Source: JAIRTY01 sp050257395 (GTDB lineage: Bacteria; Actinomycetota; Actinomycetes; Streptosporangiales; Streptosporangiaceae). Taken from it: a stretch of 31,500 nucleotides of DNA. Positions within the stretch are counted from its first letter, which is position 1, and every line of letters starts with the position of its first letter. Shown piece after piece: positions 23,263 to 30,987 of this stretch. A model generated the notes under the pieces. The model was not told the origin of the DNA. It was given only the letters and a program-made list of their open reading frames with translations, and ran no database searches. A program made the position numbers and the translations under genes. Location: the NCBI GenBank assembly GCA_050257395.1, contig JBLMWU010000143.1, positions 1-31,500 on the forward strand, given 5' to 3'.

Positions 23263-23305
23263 TTGGATAGCTTCACTATCTAATATTGGATAGTGGCAGT
23301 ATCTA
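23263..23305. promoter_or_regulatory. MerR operator and divergent promoter region
   Basis: A near-perfect 22-bp palindrome at 23274-23295: arms CACTATC and GATAGTG around TAATATTG, whose inner AATATT is itself palindromic, with a single mismatched pair. Extra half-site-like copies flank it (GGATAG at 23265-23270, TATCTA at 23300-23305). On the minus strand a TTAGAT / 18 bp / TAGATA pair would place a DUF4188 promoter right over the palindrome, the usual arrangement for MerR activators. The AT-richness contrasts with the surrounding DNA. Confidence 0.6.
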
Positions 23306-23331
23306 AGTGAGCTGTCAAGGGAGGCCGTGCC

Positions 23332-23988
23332 GTGCGCATGAGTGAACTGGCCCGCCGGTCCGCGGTGCCGGTGCCGACGATCAAGTACTACCTGCGGGAA
23401 GGCCTGCTCCCGCCCGGCACGCCCACCTCGGCGACCCAGGCCGCCTACGGCGAGGCGCACCTGGCCCGGCTGCGCCTGATCCGGGTGCTGCGCGAGGTCG
23501 GCCAGGTCCCGGTGGCGGCCCTGCGCGCGGTGCTGGCGGCTGTGGACAACCCGGGACTGGCCCTGCCCAACGTGCTCGCCATCGCCCACCACGCGCTGGG
23601 CCCGCCGCCGCCGGCCGAGCCGGGCGACGCACACGGCGCCGCCCGGGAAGCCGTGCTGGCCTTCATCGCCGGCCGCGGCTGGCAGGTGGACGCGGCCGCA
23701 CCGTCAGTGGACGTGCTCGCTGCCGCGCTGGTGGCCCTGCAGCGGGTCAGCGGCCCGTGCGGCCCCGAGGTGTTCACCCCGTACGCGGCGGCGGCGGAGC
23801 GGATAGCCCGGGAGGAACTGGCCACCATCGACCCGGCCGGCGGCACTGGCGAAGCGGTCGCCCAGATCGTGGTCGGCACCGTCGTGTTCGAGCGGGCGCT
23901 CACCGCCCTGCGCCGCCTCGCCGAAGAGCATTACAGCGGCGAGCGGTTCGGCCGCCCGGCGGGGCCGGGAGCCGTCAGTCCAGAGTGA
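23332..23988 (+). CDS. MerR family transcriptional regulator
   Basis: 218 residues. The N-terminal winged HTH is typical (residues 1-70: MSELARRSAVPVPTIKYYLREGLLPPG, then YGEAHLARLRLIRVLREVGQVPV). The C-terminal 140 residues are mostly helical, with no metal-binding Cys cluster and only one Cys, so it is not a metal-sensing MerR; it may bind a small organic ligand. GTG at 23332 is used because AAGGGAGG (23317-23324) is 7 nt upstream; the ATG two codons later is less well spaced. It is divergent from DUF4188, and its 3' end overlaps the convergent deoC by 14 bp. It likely regulates itself and DUF4188 through the palindrome at 23274-23295. Confidence 0.9.
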   Translation: MRMSELARRSAVPVPTIKYYLREGLLPPGTPTSATQAAYGEAHLARLRLIRVLREVGQVPVAALRAVLAAVDNPGLALPNVLAIAHHALGPPPPAEPGDAHGAAREAVLAFIAGRGWQVDAAAPSVDVLAAALVALQRVSGPCGPEVFTPYAAAAERIAREELATIDPAGGTGEAVAQIVVGTVVFERALTALRRLAEEHYSGERFGRPAGPGAVSPE

Positions 23989-24958
23989 AGTAGTCCGGCC
24001 CGGCGTAGGCGCCGGTGAGCTGCTTGCGGCGCTGCATGAGCAGGTCGTTGAGCAGGCTGGAGGCGCCGATCCGGAACAGGGCCGGGCTGAGCCACTCCGG
24101 CCCGGCGATCTCGCGCACCAGCACCAGGTAGCGGATGGCGTCCTTGGCGGTGCGGATCCCGCCCGCCACCTTGACGCCGACCCGGCGGCCGGTCGCCCCG
24201 GCGAAGTCCCGCACCGCCGACAGCATGACCAGCGCCACCGGCGGGGTCGCGGCCGGGCTGACCTTCCCGGTGGAGGTCTTGATGAAGTCGGCGCCGGCCA
24301 GCATGGCCAGCCAGGAGGCGCGCGCCACGTTGTCCAGCGTGGCCAGCTCACCCGTCTCCAGGATGACCTTCAGGTGCGCGGCCCCGCACGCCTCCCGCAC
24401 CGCCCGCACCTCCTCGAAGACCTGCGCGTACCGGCCGGCCAGGAACGCGCCCCGGTCGATGACCATGTCCACCTCGTCGGCGCCCGCCGCCACCGCGTCC
24501 GCCACGTCGGCCAGCTTCACCGGCAGCGACGCCCGGCCGGAGGGGAACGCGGTGGCCACCGACGCGACCGCCACCGGGCTGCCGGCCACCTGCTCGCGGG
24601 CCACCGCCACCAGGTCCGGGTACACGCACACGGCCGCCACCGGCGGCACCGCGGGGTCGTCCGGGTCGGGGCGGCGGGCCTTCGCGCACAGCCCGCGCAC
24701 CTTGCCCGGGGTGTCGGCCCCTTCCAGGGTGGTGAGGTCGACCATGCGCACCGCCGCCTCCAGCGCCCACAGCTTGGCCTCGCGCTTGATGGACCGGGTG
24801 GCCAGCGCGGCGGCCCGCTCCTGCGCCCCGGTCTGGTCGACGCCGGGCAGCCCGTGCAGCATCCGCCGCAGCCCCGCGTCGGACACCACCGCCCCCTCGG
24901 CGGCCAGCACCGGGGCCAGGCCCGGCATCGCCACCTCGCGCTCCGCCGGCTGCGTCAT
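23975..24958 (-). CDS. deoC: Deoxyribose-phosphate aldolase
   Basis: Cleaves 2-deoxyribose 5-phosphate to glyceraldehyde 3-phosphate and acetaldehyde. 327 residues, the longer form of the class I aldolase. Key residues: Schiff-base K227 in FIKTSTGK, proton-relay K263 in VGVKVAGGIRT, and DEVDMVID (161-168) carrying the conserved Asp. Start ATG at 24958 overlaps the add stop (ATGA), so it is translated in the cdd-deoA-add-deoC operon. It is the last step of the deoxynucleoside pathway encoded here. Phosphopentomutase (deoB), needed between DeoA and DeoC, is not in the window. Its end overlaps the convergent merR end. Confidence 0.95.
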   Translation of the reverse strand: MTQPAEREVAMPGLAPVLAAEGAVVSDAGLRRMLHGLPGVDQTGAQERAAALATRSIKREAKLWALEAAVRMVDLTTLEGADTPGKVRGLCAKARRPDPDDPAVPPVAAVCVYPDLVAVAREQVAGSPVAVASVATAFPSGRASLPVKLADVADAVAAGADEVDMVIDRGAFLAGRYAQVFEEVRAVREACGAAHLKVILETGELATLDNVARASWLAMLAGADFIKTSTGKVSPAATPPVALVMLSAVRDFAGATGRRVGVKVAGGIRTAKDAIRYLVLVREIAGPEWLSPALFRIGASSLLNDLLMQRRKQLTGAYAGPDYFTLD

Positions 24959-26052
24959 GTCCGCACCCGGACCACCGAGTCGCTGGCCGCGCGGGCGGTG
25001 GCGTAACCCGGCTTGATGATCGTGTCGATGATCCGCAGCCGCTCGTCGAAGTGGGCGAACGCGCTCTTCATGGCGTTGATCGTGAGCCACTCGAAGTCCC
25101 GCCAGCCGTAGCCGAACTCCCCGGCCAGCCGGTGGAACTCCGAGGACAGGGTGACGCCGCTCATCAGCCGGTTGTCGGTGTTGACGGTCACCCGGAACGA
25201 CAGCTGGCGCAGCAGCCCGATCGGGTGCTCGGCGATCGACGGCGCCGCCCCGGTCTGCACGTTCGAGGTGGGGCACATCTCCAGCGGGATCCGCCGGTCC
25301 CGCACATAGCTGGCCAGCCGCCCCAGCCGGGCGGTGCCCTCCGGGCTGATCTGGATGTCGTCCACGATCCGCACCCCGTGCCCGAGCCGCTCGGCGCCGC
25401 ACCACTGCAGCGCCACCCAGATGGACGGCAGCCCGAACCCCTCACCCGCGTGGATGGTGATGTGGAAGTTCTCCCGCGCCACATAGTGGAACGCGTCCAG
25501 GTGCCGGCTCGGCGGGCTGCCCGCCTCGGCCCCGGCGATGTCGAAGCCGACCACGCCCTTGTCGCGGTAGCGGACCGCCAGTTCCGCGATCTCCAGCGAC
25601 CGGGCGGCCGTGCGCATCGCGGTCAGCAGCGCGTACACGGTGATGCCCAGGCCCACGCTGCCCAGCCGGAACCCCTCCAGCACCGCCTCGACCACCTCGG
25701 CGAGCGTGAGCCCGCCCGCCACGTGCAGCTCGGGCGCGAAGCGCACCTCCGCGTAGACCACCCCGTCGGCGGCCAGGTCCTCCGCGCACTCGGCGGCCAC
25801 CCTGGTCAGCGCCTCCTTCGTCTGCATCACCGCCACGGTGTGCTGGAAGGCGTCCAGGTACAGGTTCAGGTGCCCGCGGTGCGCGCCGCGCTGCAGCCAG
25901 CGGGCCACCTCGGCCTCGTCCTGTGACGGCAGCCGGTCATAGCCGATCCCGCGGGCCAGGTCGATGACGGTGCCGGGCCGCAGCCCCCCGTCCAGATGGT
26001 CGTGCAGCAGCACCTTGGGGGCGGCGCGGATCTCATCCAGGGTCGGTGGCAC
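24955..26052 (-). CDS. add: Adenosine deaminase
   Basis: Deaminates adenosine and deoxyadenosine to inosine and deoxyinosine. 365 residues. Zinc and catalytic residues: H17-x-H19 in LLHDHLDGG, H201 and E204 in HAGEGFG, H225 in RLGHGVR, and D293 in VNTDNRLMS. All are present, so it should be active; the LHDHLDGG form is typical of actinobacterial Add. Start GTG at 26052, five bases after the deoA stop; the SD is weak (AAGAG), consistent with translational coupling. The 3' end overlaps deoC. Confidence 0.95.
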   Translation of the reverse strand: MPPTLDEIRAAPKVLLHDHLDGGLRPGTVIDLARGIGYDRLPSQDEAEVARWLQRGAHRGHLNLYLDAFQHTVAVMQTKEALTRVAAECAEDLAADGVVYAEVRFAPELHVAGGLTLAEVVEAVLEGFRLGSVGLGITVYALLTAMRTAARSLEIAELAVRYRDKGVVGFDIAGAEAGSPPSRHLDAFHYVARENFHITIHAGEGFGLPSIWVALQWCGAERLGHGVRIVDDIQISPEGTARLGRLASYVRDRRIPLEMCPTSNVQTGAAPSIAEHPIGLLRQLSFRVTVNTDNRLMSGVTLSSEFHRLAGEFGYGWRDFEWLTINAMKSAFAHFDERLRIIDTIIKPGYATARAASDSVVRVRT

Positions 26053-26057
26053 GGCTC

Positions 26058-27377
26058 TTATTGTCCCATCCTGATTCGCTCGATGACCGGGCCGGCGTCC
26101 GCCGGGCGGGCCGGCCCGATGCCGACGGCGCCGTCCAGGGCGGCGAGGGCCGGGCCGAGCCGGGCCTCGTCGTCGGTGTGCAGTTCCAGCAGCGGCTGCC
26201 CGGCCTCGACCCGTTCCCCGGGCTTGGCCAGGCAGATCACGCCCGCGGACGGGCTCACCGGGTCCTCCTTGCGGGCTCTGCCCGCCCCCAGCCGCCAGGC
26301 GGCGACGCCCACCGCCCGCGCGTCCAGCCGCTCCACCCAGCCTGCAGAATCAGCAGGGAGTGAACGGACCACCGCGGCCCGGGGCAGCGGCGCATCCGGG
26401 TCGCCGCCCTGGGCGGAGATCATGGCCCGCCACCGCTGCAGCGCCCGCCCGTCCGCCAGCGCCGCCGCGGGGTCGGCGGCCAGGCCGGCCAGCGCGAGCA
26501 TCTCGCGGGCCAGCGCGAGCACCACCGCGACCAGATCCTCCGGGCCGTCCCCGCGCAGGGTGGCCACGGCCTCGGCGACCTCCAGCGCGTTGCCCGCGGC
26601 GCGGCCGAGCGGGGTGTCCATCCGGGTCAGCAGCGCCGAGGTGCGCACGCCGTGCTCCTCGCCGAGCGCCACCATGGTCTGCGCCAGCAGCCGGGCAGCG
26701 TCGAGCTCGCGCATGAACGCGCCGCTGCCCACCTTGACGTCCAGCACCAGCGCCGCGGTGCCTTCGGCGATCTTCTTGGACATGATCGAGCTGGCGATGA
26801 GCGGGATCGACTCCACCGTCCCGGTCACGTCCCGCAGCGCGTACAGCCGCCGGTCGGCGGGGGCCAGCCCGGGCCCTGCCGCGCAGATCACGCAGCCGGC
26901 CTCGCGCAGCACCCGGATCATCTCCGCGGGCGGCAGCGACGCCCGCCAGCCGGGGATGGCCTCCAGCTTGTCGAGGGTGCCGCCGGTGTGGCCGAGGCCG
27001 CGGCCGGACAGCTGCGGCACGGCCGCCCCGCAGGCGGCCACCAGCGGCGCGAGCACCAGGGAGACCTTGTCGCCGACGCCGCCGGTGGAGTGCTTGTCCA
27101 CGGTGGGCGCCCCGGCGCCGGACAGGTCCAGCCGCTCCCCGGACTCGATCATGGCGGCGGTCCAGGCACGCAGCTCGCCAGCGTCCAGGCCGCGGAAGTA
27201 GATCGCCATCAGCAGCGCCGACATCTGCTCCTCGGCGACCTCGCCGCGCAGGTAGGCGGCGAGCAGCCAGCGGATCGCGGGCCCGCCGAGCACCCCGCCG
27301 TCCCGCTTGGCGCGGATCAGCTCGACCGCCGCGGGCACGTCCTGGGCCGGCCCGGCCGGCGCGGCCGCCTCAGTCAC
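26058..27377 (-). CDS. deoA: Thymidine phosphorylase
   Basis: Phosphorolyses thymidine or deoxyuridine to base plus 2-deoxyribose 1-phosphate. 439 residues. The glycosyltransferase family 3 phosphate site KHSTGGVGDK (95-104), the nucleoside-site segment SGRGLGHTGGTLDKLE and the Arg/Ser/Lys site in IASSIMSKKIAEG are all intact, followed by the C-terminal PYNP domain (KEDPVSPSAGVICL). Start GTG at 27377 overlaps the cdd stop by 8 nt (GTGACTGA). It supplies deoxyribose 1-phosphate for DeoC via an unlinked phosphopentomutase; freed uracil can go to Upp (17900-18541). Confidence 0.96.
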   Translation of the reverse strand: MTEAAAPAGPAQDVPAAVELIRAKRDGGVLGGPAIRWLLAAYLRGEVAEEQMSALLMAIYFRGLDAGELRAWTAAMIESGERLDLSGAGAPTVDKHSTGGVGDKVSLVLAPLVAACGAAVPQLSGRGLGHTGGTLDKLEAIPGWRASLPPAEMIRVLREAGCVICAAGPGLAPADRRLYALRDVTGTVESIPLIASSIMSKKIAEGTAALVLDVKVGSGAFMRELDAARLLAQTMVALGEEHGVRTSALLTRMDTPLGRAAGNALEVAEAVATLRGDGPEDLVAVVLALAREMLALAGLAADPAAALADGRALQRWRAMISAQGGDPDAPLPRAAVVRSLPADSAGWVERLDARAVGVAAWRLGAGRARKEDPVSPSAGVICLAKPGERVEAGQPLLELHTDDEARLGPALAALDGAVGIGPARPADAGPVIERIRMGQ

Positions 27378-27777
27378 CGCTCTCCCGGCGCGCGGCCAGG
27401 TCGGCGCTGGTGAACGCGGCTGGCAGCAGCCGGCCGAGCTCGGTGGGGCCGCCGTCGGTGTCGACCAGCAGGCTGGGCCCGCCGGCCTCCAGCAGCAGCT
27501 GGCGGCAGCGGCCGCAGGGCAGCAGGCGGCGCCCGTCGCCTGCCAGCACGCTCACCGCGGCCAGGGTGCCGCCCCCGGTGGCGTGCAGCGCGGACACCAG
27601 CCCGCACTCGGCGCACAGGGTGAGCCCGTAGGAGGCGTTCTCGACGTTGCAGCCGGTCACGACGCGGCCGTCAGCGGCCTGGCCGGCCGCGCCGACCCGC
27701 AGCCCCGAGTACGGCGCGTGCGCCCGCTGGGCCACCTCGGCCGCGGCCTCCCGCAGCCGCCCCCACTCGATCGCCAC
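27370..27777 (-). CDS. cdd: Cytidine deaminase
   Basis: Converts cytidine and deoxycytidine to uridine and deoxyuridine, feeding DeoA. 135 residues, the tetrameric short type. Zinc ligands and catalytic Glu are in TLCAECG, with the second pair in PCGRCRQ; the NVENASYGLTLCAE phrase is diagnostic. Start GTG at 27777 gives the usual length; the open frame continues upstream to 27852 but lies mostly across the promoter and leader. A GGGGGTAGG stretch precedes the start. It is the first gene of the cdd-deoA-add-deoC operon. Confidence 0.94.
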   Translation of the reverse strand: MAIEWGRLREAAAEVAQRAHAPYSGLRVGAAGQAADGRVVTGCNVENASYGLTLCAECGLVSALHATGGGTLAAVSVLAGDGRRLLPCGRCRQLLLEAGGPSLLVDTDGGPTELGRLLPAAFTSADLAARRESGD

Positions 27778-27852
27778 GTCACCTACCCCCGCAGGATGAG
27801 TCCGTCGCCCCGGCCGGACGGCCACCGGCGGAGCGGCAGGGTCTGCCCTCAC

Positions 27853-27880
27853 ACCCTAGGGGTGCCCAGCCGATCTTCAA
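27853..27880 (-). promoter_or_regulatory. Promoter of the cdd-deoA-add-deoC operon
   Basis: On the minus strand: -35 TTGAAG (27880-27875), 16-bp spacer, -10 TAGGGT (27858-27853). Same spacing and -10 class as the carbonic anhydrase promoter. Start of transcription near 27846, leader about 70 nt. The -10 lies in a near-palindrome CACCCTAGGGGTG (27852-27864) that could be an operator. Confidence 0.55.
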
Positions 27881-27917
27881 GCGTCTGCCCCGGCCAGCCG
27901 ACGGGCCAACGGCAGGT

Positions 27918-27958
27918 TCTGACAGCAATCCTGGCGCCTGATCGTGCTGTCCTGACAG
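27918..27958. promoter_or_regulatory. Direct and inverted repeats in the cdd/BMP divergent region
   Basis: CTGACAG occurs at 27919-27925 and 27952-27958, exactly 33 bp apart (about three helical turns, same face). GACAGCA (27921-27927) and TGCTGTC (27945-27951) form an inverted repeat within it. The location, between the catabolic operon promoter and the uptake system, suits a regulator binding site. The rest of the 404-bp gap (27778-28181) holds no gene that I can support. Confidence 0.4.
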
Positions 27959-28063
27959 AAATCCGGCACCCAGTAGTTACGGTGCAGCAGCGGCAGGAAC
28001 CGCAGCATTTCGATTTGGCAACGGCATTGGCCGTAAGCCTTCCGGCCTGTTCGCGGACCGGTC

Positions 28064-28069
28064 TAGCCT
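28064..28069 (+). promoter_or_regulatory. Candidate -10 box for the BMP/ABC operon
   Basis: TAGCCT, the same hexamer as the carbonic anhydrase -10, 118 bp upstream of the BMP start. The -35 region (TTCCGG at 18 bp) is poor, so the promoter may need an activator. Confidence 0.3.
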
Positions 28070-28132
28070 GCGGACATCCCAGAGCGGGGCGGATGGGATT
28101 TCTTACCTCGCGGCTGGGGGGAGCAACAGGGC

Positions 28133-28155
28133 CTGCGGCCCGGGTGCGGCCGCAG
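28133..28155 (+). promoter_or_regulatory. Hairpin in the 5' leader of the BMP gene
   Basis: Perfect 8-bp stem CTGCGGCC/GGCCGCAG with a 7-nt loop, ending 14 nt before the AGGAGG ribosome-binding site. An alternative pairing GGCCTG (28130-28135) with CAGGCC (28161-28166) would bring the structure up to 3 nt from the SD. It could modulate translation or mRNA stability. Confidence 0.35.
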
Positions 28156-28181
28156 CCTCCCAGGCCACTAGGAGGTATGCG

Positions 28182-29267
28182 TTGAGACAGACCATCCGGG
28201 CTGCGGCGGCGTTCAGCTTGCTGGCGCTCCTGGCGGCAGCGTGTGGTACCAAGGCCGCGGGCAATGGCGGGGCGTCCGGCTCACCGAGCGCTAAGGCCGC
28301 CTTCGCCTGCATGGTCACCGACACCGGCGGGATCGATGACCGTTCCTTCAACGCCTCCTCCTGGCAGGGCGTGCAGCAGGCGATGGCCAGCGGCGGCGTC
28401 ACCGGCAAGTACCTGCAGTCCCAGTCGCAGAGCGACTATGTGCCGAATATCAACCAGTTCATCAGCCAGAAGTGCGGCATCGTCGTCACCGTCGGTTTCC
28501 TGATGGGTGACGCGACCCAGAACGCGGCAAAGGCGCACCCGAACCAGAAGTTCGCCATCGTCGACTACACCTACCAGCCGCCGCTGAAGAACGTGAGCGC
28601 GCTGGTGTTCAACACGGTGCAGGACGGCTTCCTGGGCGGCTACCTGGCCGCGGGCATGTCCAAGTCGCACAAGGTGGCCACCTTCGGCGGGCAGAAGCTG
28701 CCCACCGTCACCATCTACATGGACGGGTTCTGGGACGGCGTGCAGTACTACAACAGCAAGCACCACACCAACGTCAAGGTGCTCGGCTGGGACGAGAAGA
28801 CCCAGAACGGCAACTTCACCGGCGACTTCACCAACCAGGCCAAGGGGCAGCAGCTCACCCAGACGTTCATCTCCGAGGGCGCGGACATCATCTTCCCGGT
28901 GGCCGGCAACGTGGGGCTGGGCGCGGCCAAGGCGGTGCAGACCGCCGACCAGGGCGGCCAGAACGTCACCATGGAGTGGGTGGACACCGACGGCTGCGTC
29001 AGCGCCCCGCAGTACTGCAAGTTCTTCCTCACCAGCGTGATGAAGGGGATCCAGACCTCGGTGAAGACCGCGGTGCTGGACGCCAAGAACGGCACCTTCA
29101 AGGGCGGCAACTACATCGGCACGCTGGCCAACGGCGGGGTGGCGCTGGCGCCGTTCCACGATTTCGCCAGCAAGGTCCCGGCCTCCCTGCAGTCCGAGCT
29201 GGCGCAGATCAAGGCCGGCATCATCAACGGCAGCATCCAGACCCCGTCGCCCAGTGCTGTCAAATGA
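28182..29267 (+). CDS. BMP-family (PnrA-like) nucleoside-binding lipoprotein of an ABC importer
   Basis: 361 residues. A lipoprotein signal (RQTIRAAAAF, hydrophobic core, lipobox LAAAC with Cys21) is followed by the BMP fold: ACMVTDTGGIDDRSFNASSWQG, QSDYVPNINQFI, VTVGFLMGDAT, KFAIVDYTY, NTVQDGFLGGYLAAGMSK, and FPVAGNVGLGAAKA near residue 245. Family members bind purine or pyrimidine nucleosides. The start is TTG at 28182 with a perfect AGGAGGT (28170-28176) 6 nt upstream; an ATG at 28177 would stop after two codons. ATPase and permease genes follow. It is divergent from the nucleoside catabolic operon, which supports a nucleoside substrate. Confidence 0.93.
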   Translation: MRQTIRAAAAFSLLALLAAACGTKAAGNGGASGSPSAKAAFACMVTDTGGIDDRSFNASSWQGVQQAMASGGVTGKYLQSQSQSDYVPNINQFISQKCGIVVTVGFLMGDATQNAAKAHPNQKFAIVDYTYQPPLKNVSALVFNTVQDGFLGGYLAAGMSKSHKVATFGGQKLPTVTIYMDGFWDGVQYYNSKHHTNVKVLGWDEKTQNGNFTGDFTNQAKGQQLTQTFISEGADIIFPVAGNVGLGAAKAVQTADQGGQNVTMEWVDTDGCVSAPQYCKFFLTSVMKGIQTSVKTAVLDAKNGTFKGGNYIGTLANGGVALAPFHDFASKVPASLQSELAQIKAGIINGSIQTPSPSAVK

Positions 29268-29319
29268 ACACCGGGCCGTGAAGGGCTGACCATCGCGACG
29301 GCATAACCACTCCCGCGCT

Positions 29320-29342
29320 GGCGGGGCGGGGACCGCCCCGCC
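29320..29342 (+). terminator. Strong hairpin between BMP and ATPase genes
   Basis: Perfect 10-bp stem GGCGGGGCGG/CCGCCCCGCC with a 3-nt loop, 53 bp after the BMP stop and 35 bp before the ATPase start, followed by a run of C. Without a U-tract it may be a partial terminator or an RNA-stabilising stem that lets the binding protein be made in excess over the ATPase. Confidence 0.5.
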
Positions 29343-29376
29343 CCCCCGCGCGGTGGCCGGGGAGGGGTGACGGCCC

Positions 29377-30987
29377 GTGCAGCTCGAGCTCAAGGGCATC
29401 ACGAAACGCTTCGGCAGCCTCGTCGCCAACGACCGCATCGACCTGACCGTCCAGCCTGGCCAGATCCACGCCCTGCTGGGCGAGAACGGCGCGGGCAAGA
29501 CCACGCTGATGAACGTCCTGTACGGGCTCACCGGCCCGGATGAGGGCACGATCGAGATCGACGGCCGGGCCGTGCAGCTCGCCTCCCCCGCGGACGCGAT
29601 CGCCGCCGGTATCGGCATGGTGCACCAGCACTTCATGCTGGTGCCGGTGTTCACGGTGGCGGAGAACGTCACCCTGGGCGTCGAGCGGACCCGCTCGCTG
29701 GGCCTGCTCGACCGCCGCCGGATGCGCCGCGAGGTGCGGGACATCTCCCAGCGCTACGGCCTGCACGTGGACCCCGACGCCTACGTGGAGAACCTCCCGG
29801 TCGGCGCGCAGCAGCGGGTGGAGATCATCAAGGCCCTGCTGCGCGAGGCGAACGTGCTCATCCTCGACGAGCCCACCGCGGTGCTGACCCCCAGCGAGAC
29901 CGAAGACCTGTTCCGCATCATGCGGGAGCTGCGCGCGGGGGGCCGTTCGATCATCTTCATCTCGCACAAGCTCAGGGAAGTCCAGGCGATCGCGGACACC
30001 ATCACCATCATCCGGCGCGGCGCGGTGGTGGGGCAGCGCCCGCCCACCGCGACCGACACCGAGCTCGCCGCGCTGATGGTGGGCAGGCCAGTGGAGCTGA
30101 AGGTGCACAAGGGCCCGGCCGCCCCGGGTGAGGTGGTGCTCGCCGCGGAGAACCTCTCCGTGCCGGGCGAGCACGGGGACCCTGCCCTGGACGGGGTGTC
30201 CCTGGAAGTCCGGGCGGGCGAGATCGTGGGGATCGCCGGGGTGCAGGGCAACGGCCAGACCGAGCTGTGCGAGGCGCTGATCGGCCTGCGCCGCCCCACC
30301 GGCGGCCGGCTGCTGCTGGACGGCCAGGACATCACCGCCACCTCCACCCGGCAGCGGCTGCGCGCGGGCATGGGCTACATCCCCGAGGACCGGCAGGAAG
30401 ACGGGCTGGTCACCGACTTCCCGGTGGCGGACAACATCGTCCTGGACGTGTACGACCGGCCGCCGTACGCCCGCGGCCTGGCGCTTGACCTGGCCGCGAT
30501 CCGGGACACCGCGACCGCCCGGGTCAGCGAGTTCGACGTGCGCACCGGGTCGGTGCAGGCGCCGACCGGCACCCTGTCCGGCGGCAACCAGCAGAAGGTG
30601 ATCCTGGCCCGGGAGATCGGCCGGGACCTGCGGGTGCTGGTGGCCAGCCAGCCGACCCGCGGCCTGGACGTGGGCTCCATCGAGTTCGTGCACCGGCGCA
30701 TGGTCGAGCAGCGGGACCAGGGGGTGGCCGTGCTGATCATCTCCTCGGAGCTGGATGAGATCTACGCGCTCGCCGACCGGATCGTGGTCATGTACGAGGG
30801 CCGGATCACCGGCATCCGGCCGCCCACCGTCCCCGTGGCCGAGCTTGGCCTGCTGATGGCCGGCGGCAGCACGGACGGTGCCGCCCCGGATGGTGCCACC
30901 CCGGACGGCGCCGCCCCCGATGACGCCAGCGAGACCGCGGCCGGCCCGGACGGGCCGGCCAGCACCCCAGAAGGCGGCCATGACTGA
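29377..30987 (+). CDS. Double-domain ABC ATPase of the nucleoside importer
   Basis: 536 residues, two fused nucleotide-binding domains, the layout of BMP-type and sugar importers (YufO/NupO, RbsA). Domain 1 (about 1-240): Walker A GENGAGKTT (35-43), Q-loop VHQHFML, Walker B VLILDEPT, but a divergent signature LPVGAQQR. Domain 2 (about 245-500): degenerate Walker A GVQGNGQTE, canonical signature LSGGNQQK, and SQPTRGLD in place of the catalytic EPTRGLD Glu. Such split degeneracy is normal for this subfamily. The last 40 residues are a low-complexity DGAAPDGA-type tail. Start GTG at 29377 with GGAGGGG upstream; the end overlaps the permease gene by 8 nt (ATGACTGA). Confidence 0.93.
   Translation: MQLELKGITKRFGSLVANDRIDLTVQPGQIHALLGENGAGKTTLMNVLYGLTGPDEGTIEIDGRAVQLASPADAIAAGIGMVHQHFMLVPVFTVAENVTLGVERTRSLGLLDRRRMRREVRDISQRYGLHVDPDAYVENLPVGAQQRVEIIKALLREANVLILDEPTAVLTPSETEDLFRIMRELRAGGRSIIFISHKLREVQAIADTITIIRRGAVVGQRPPTATDTELAALMVGRPVELKVHKGPAAPGEVVLAAENLSVPGEHGDPALDGVSLEVRAGEIVGIAGVQGNGQTELCEALIGLRRPTGGRLLLDGQDITATSTRQRLRAGMGYIPEDRQEDGLVTDFPVADNIVLDVYDRPPYARGLALDLAAIRDTATARVSEFDVRTGSVQAPTGTLSGGNQQKVILAREIGRDLRVLVASQPTRGLDVGSIEFVHRRMVEQRDQGVAVLIISSELDEIYALADRIVVMYEGRITGIRPPTVPVAELGLLMAGGSTDGAAPDGATPDGAAPDDASETAAGPDGPASTPEGGHD

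Noticed and set aside
22300..23634. 444-codon minus-strand frame spanning the phosphotransferase, DUF4188 and merR
   Set aside because: Crosses three genes in other frames and the intergenic operator; no coherent domain.
29377..30987. Possible loss of function of the ATPase because of the odd signature and missing Glu
   Set aside because: Divergent LPVGAQQR in domain 1 and SQPTRGLD in domain 2 are usual for this double-domain subfamily, as far as I know.
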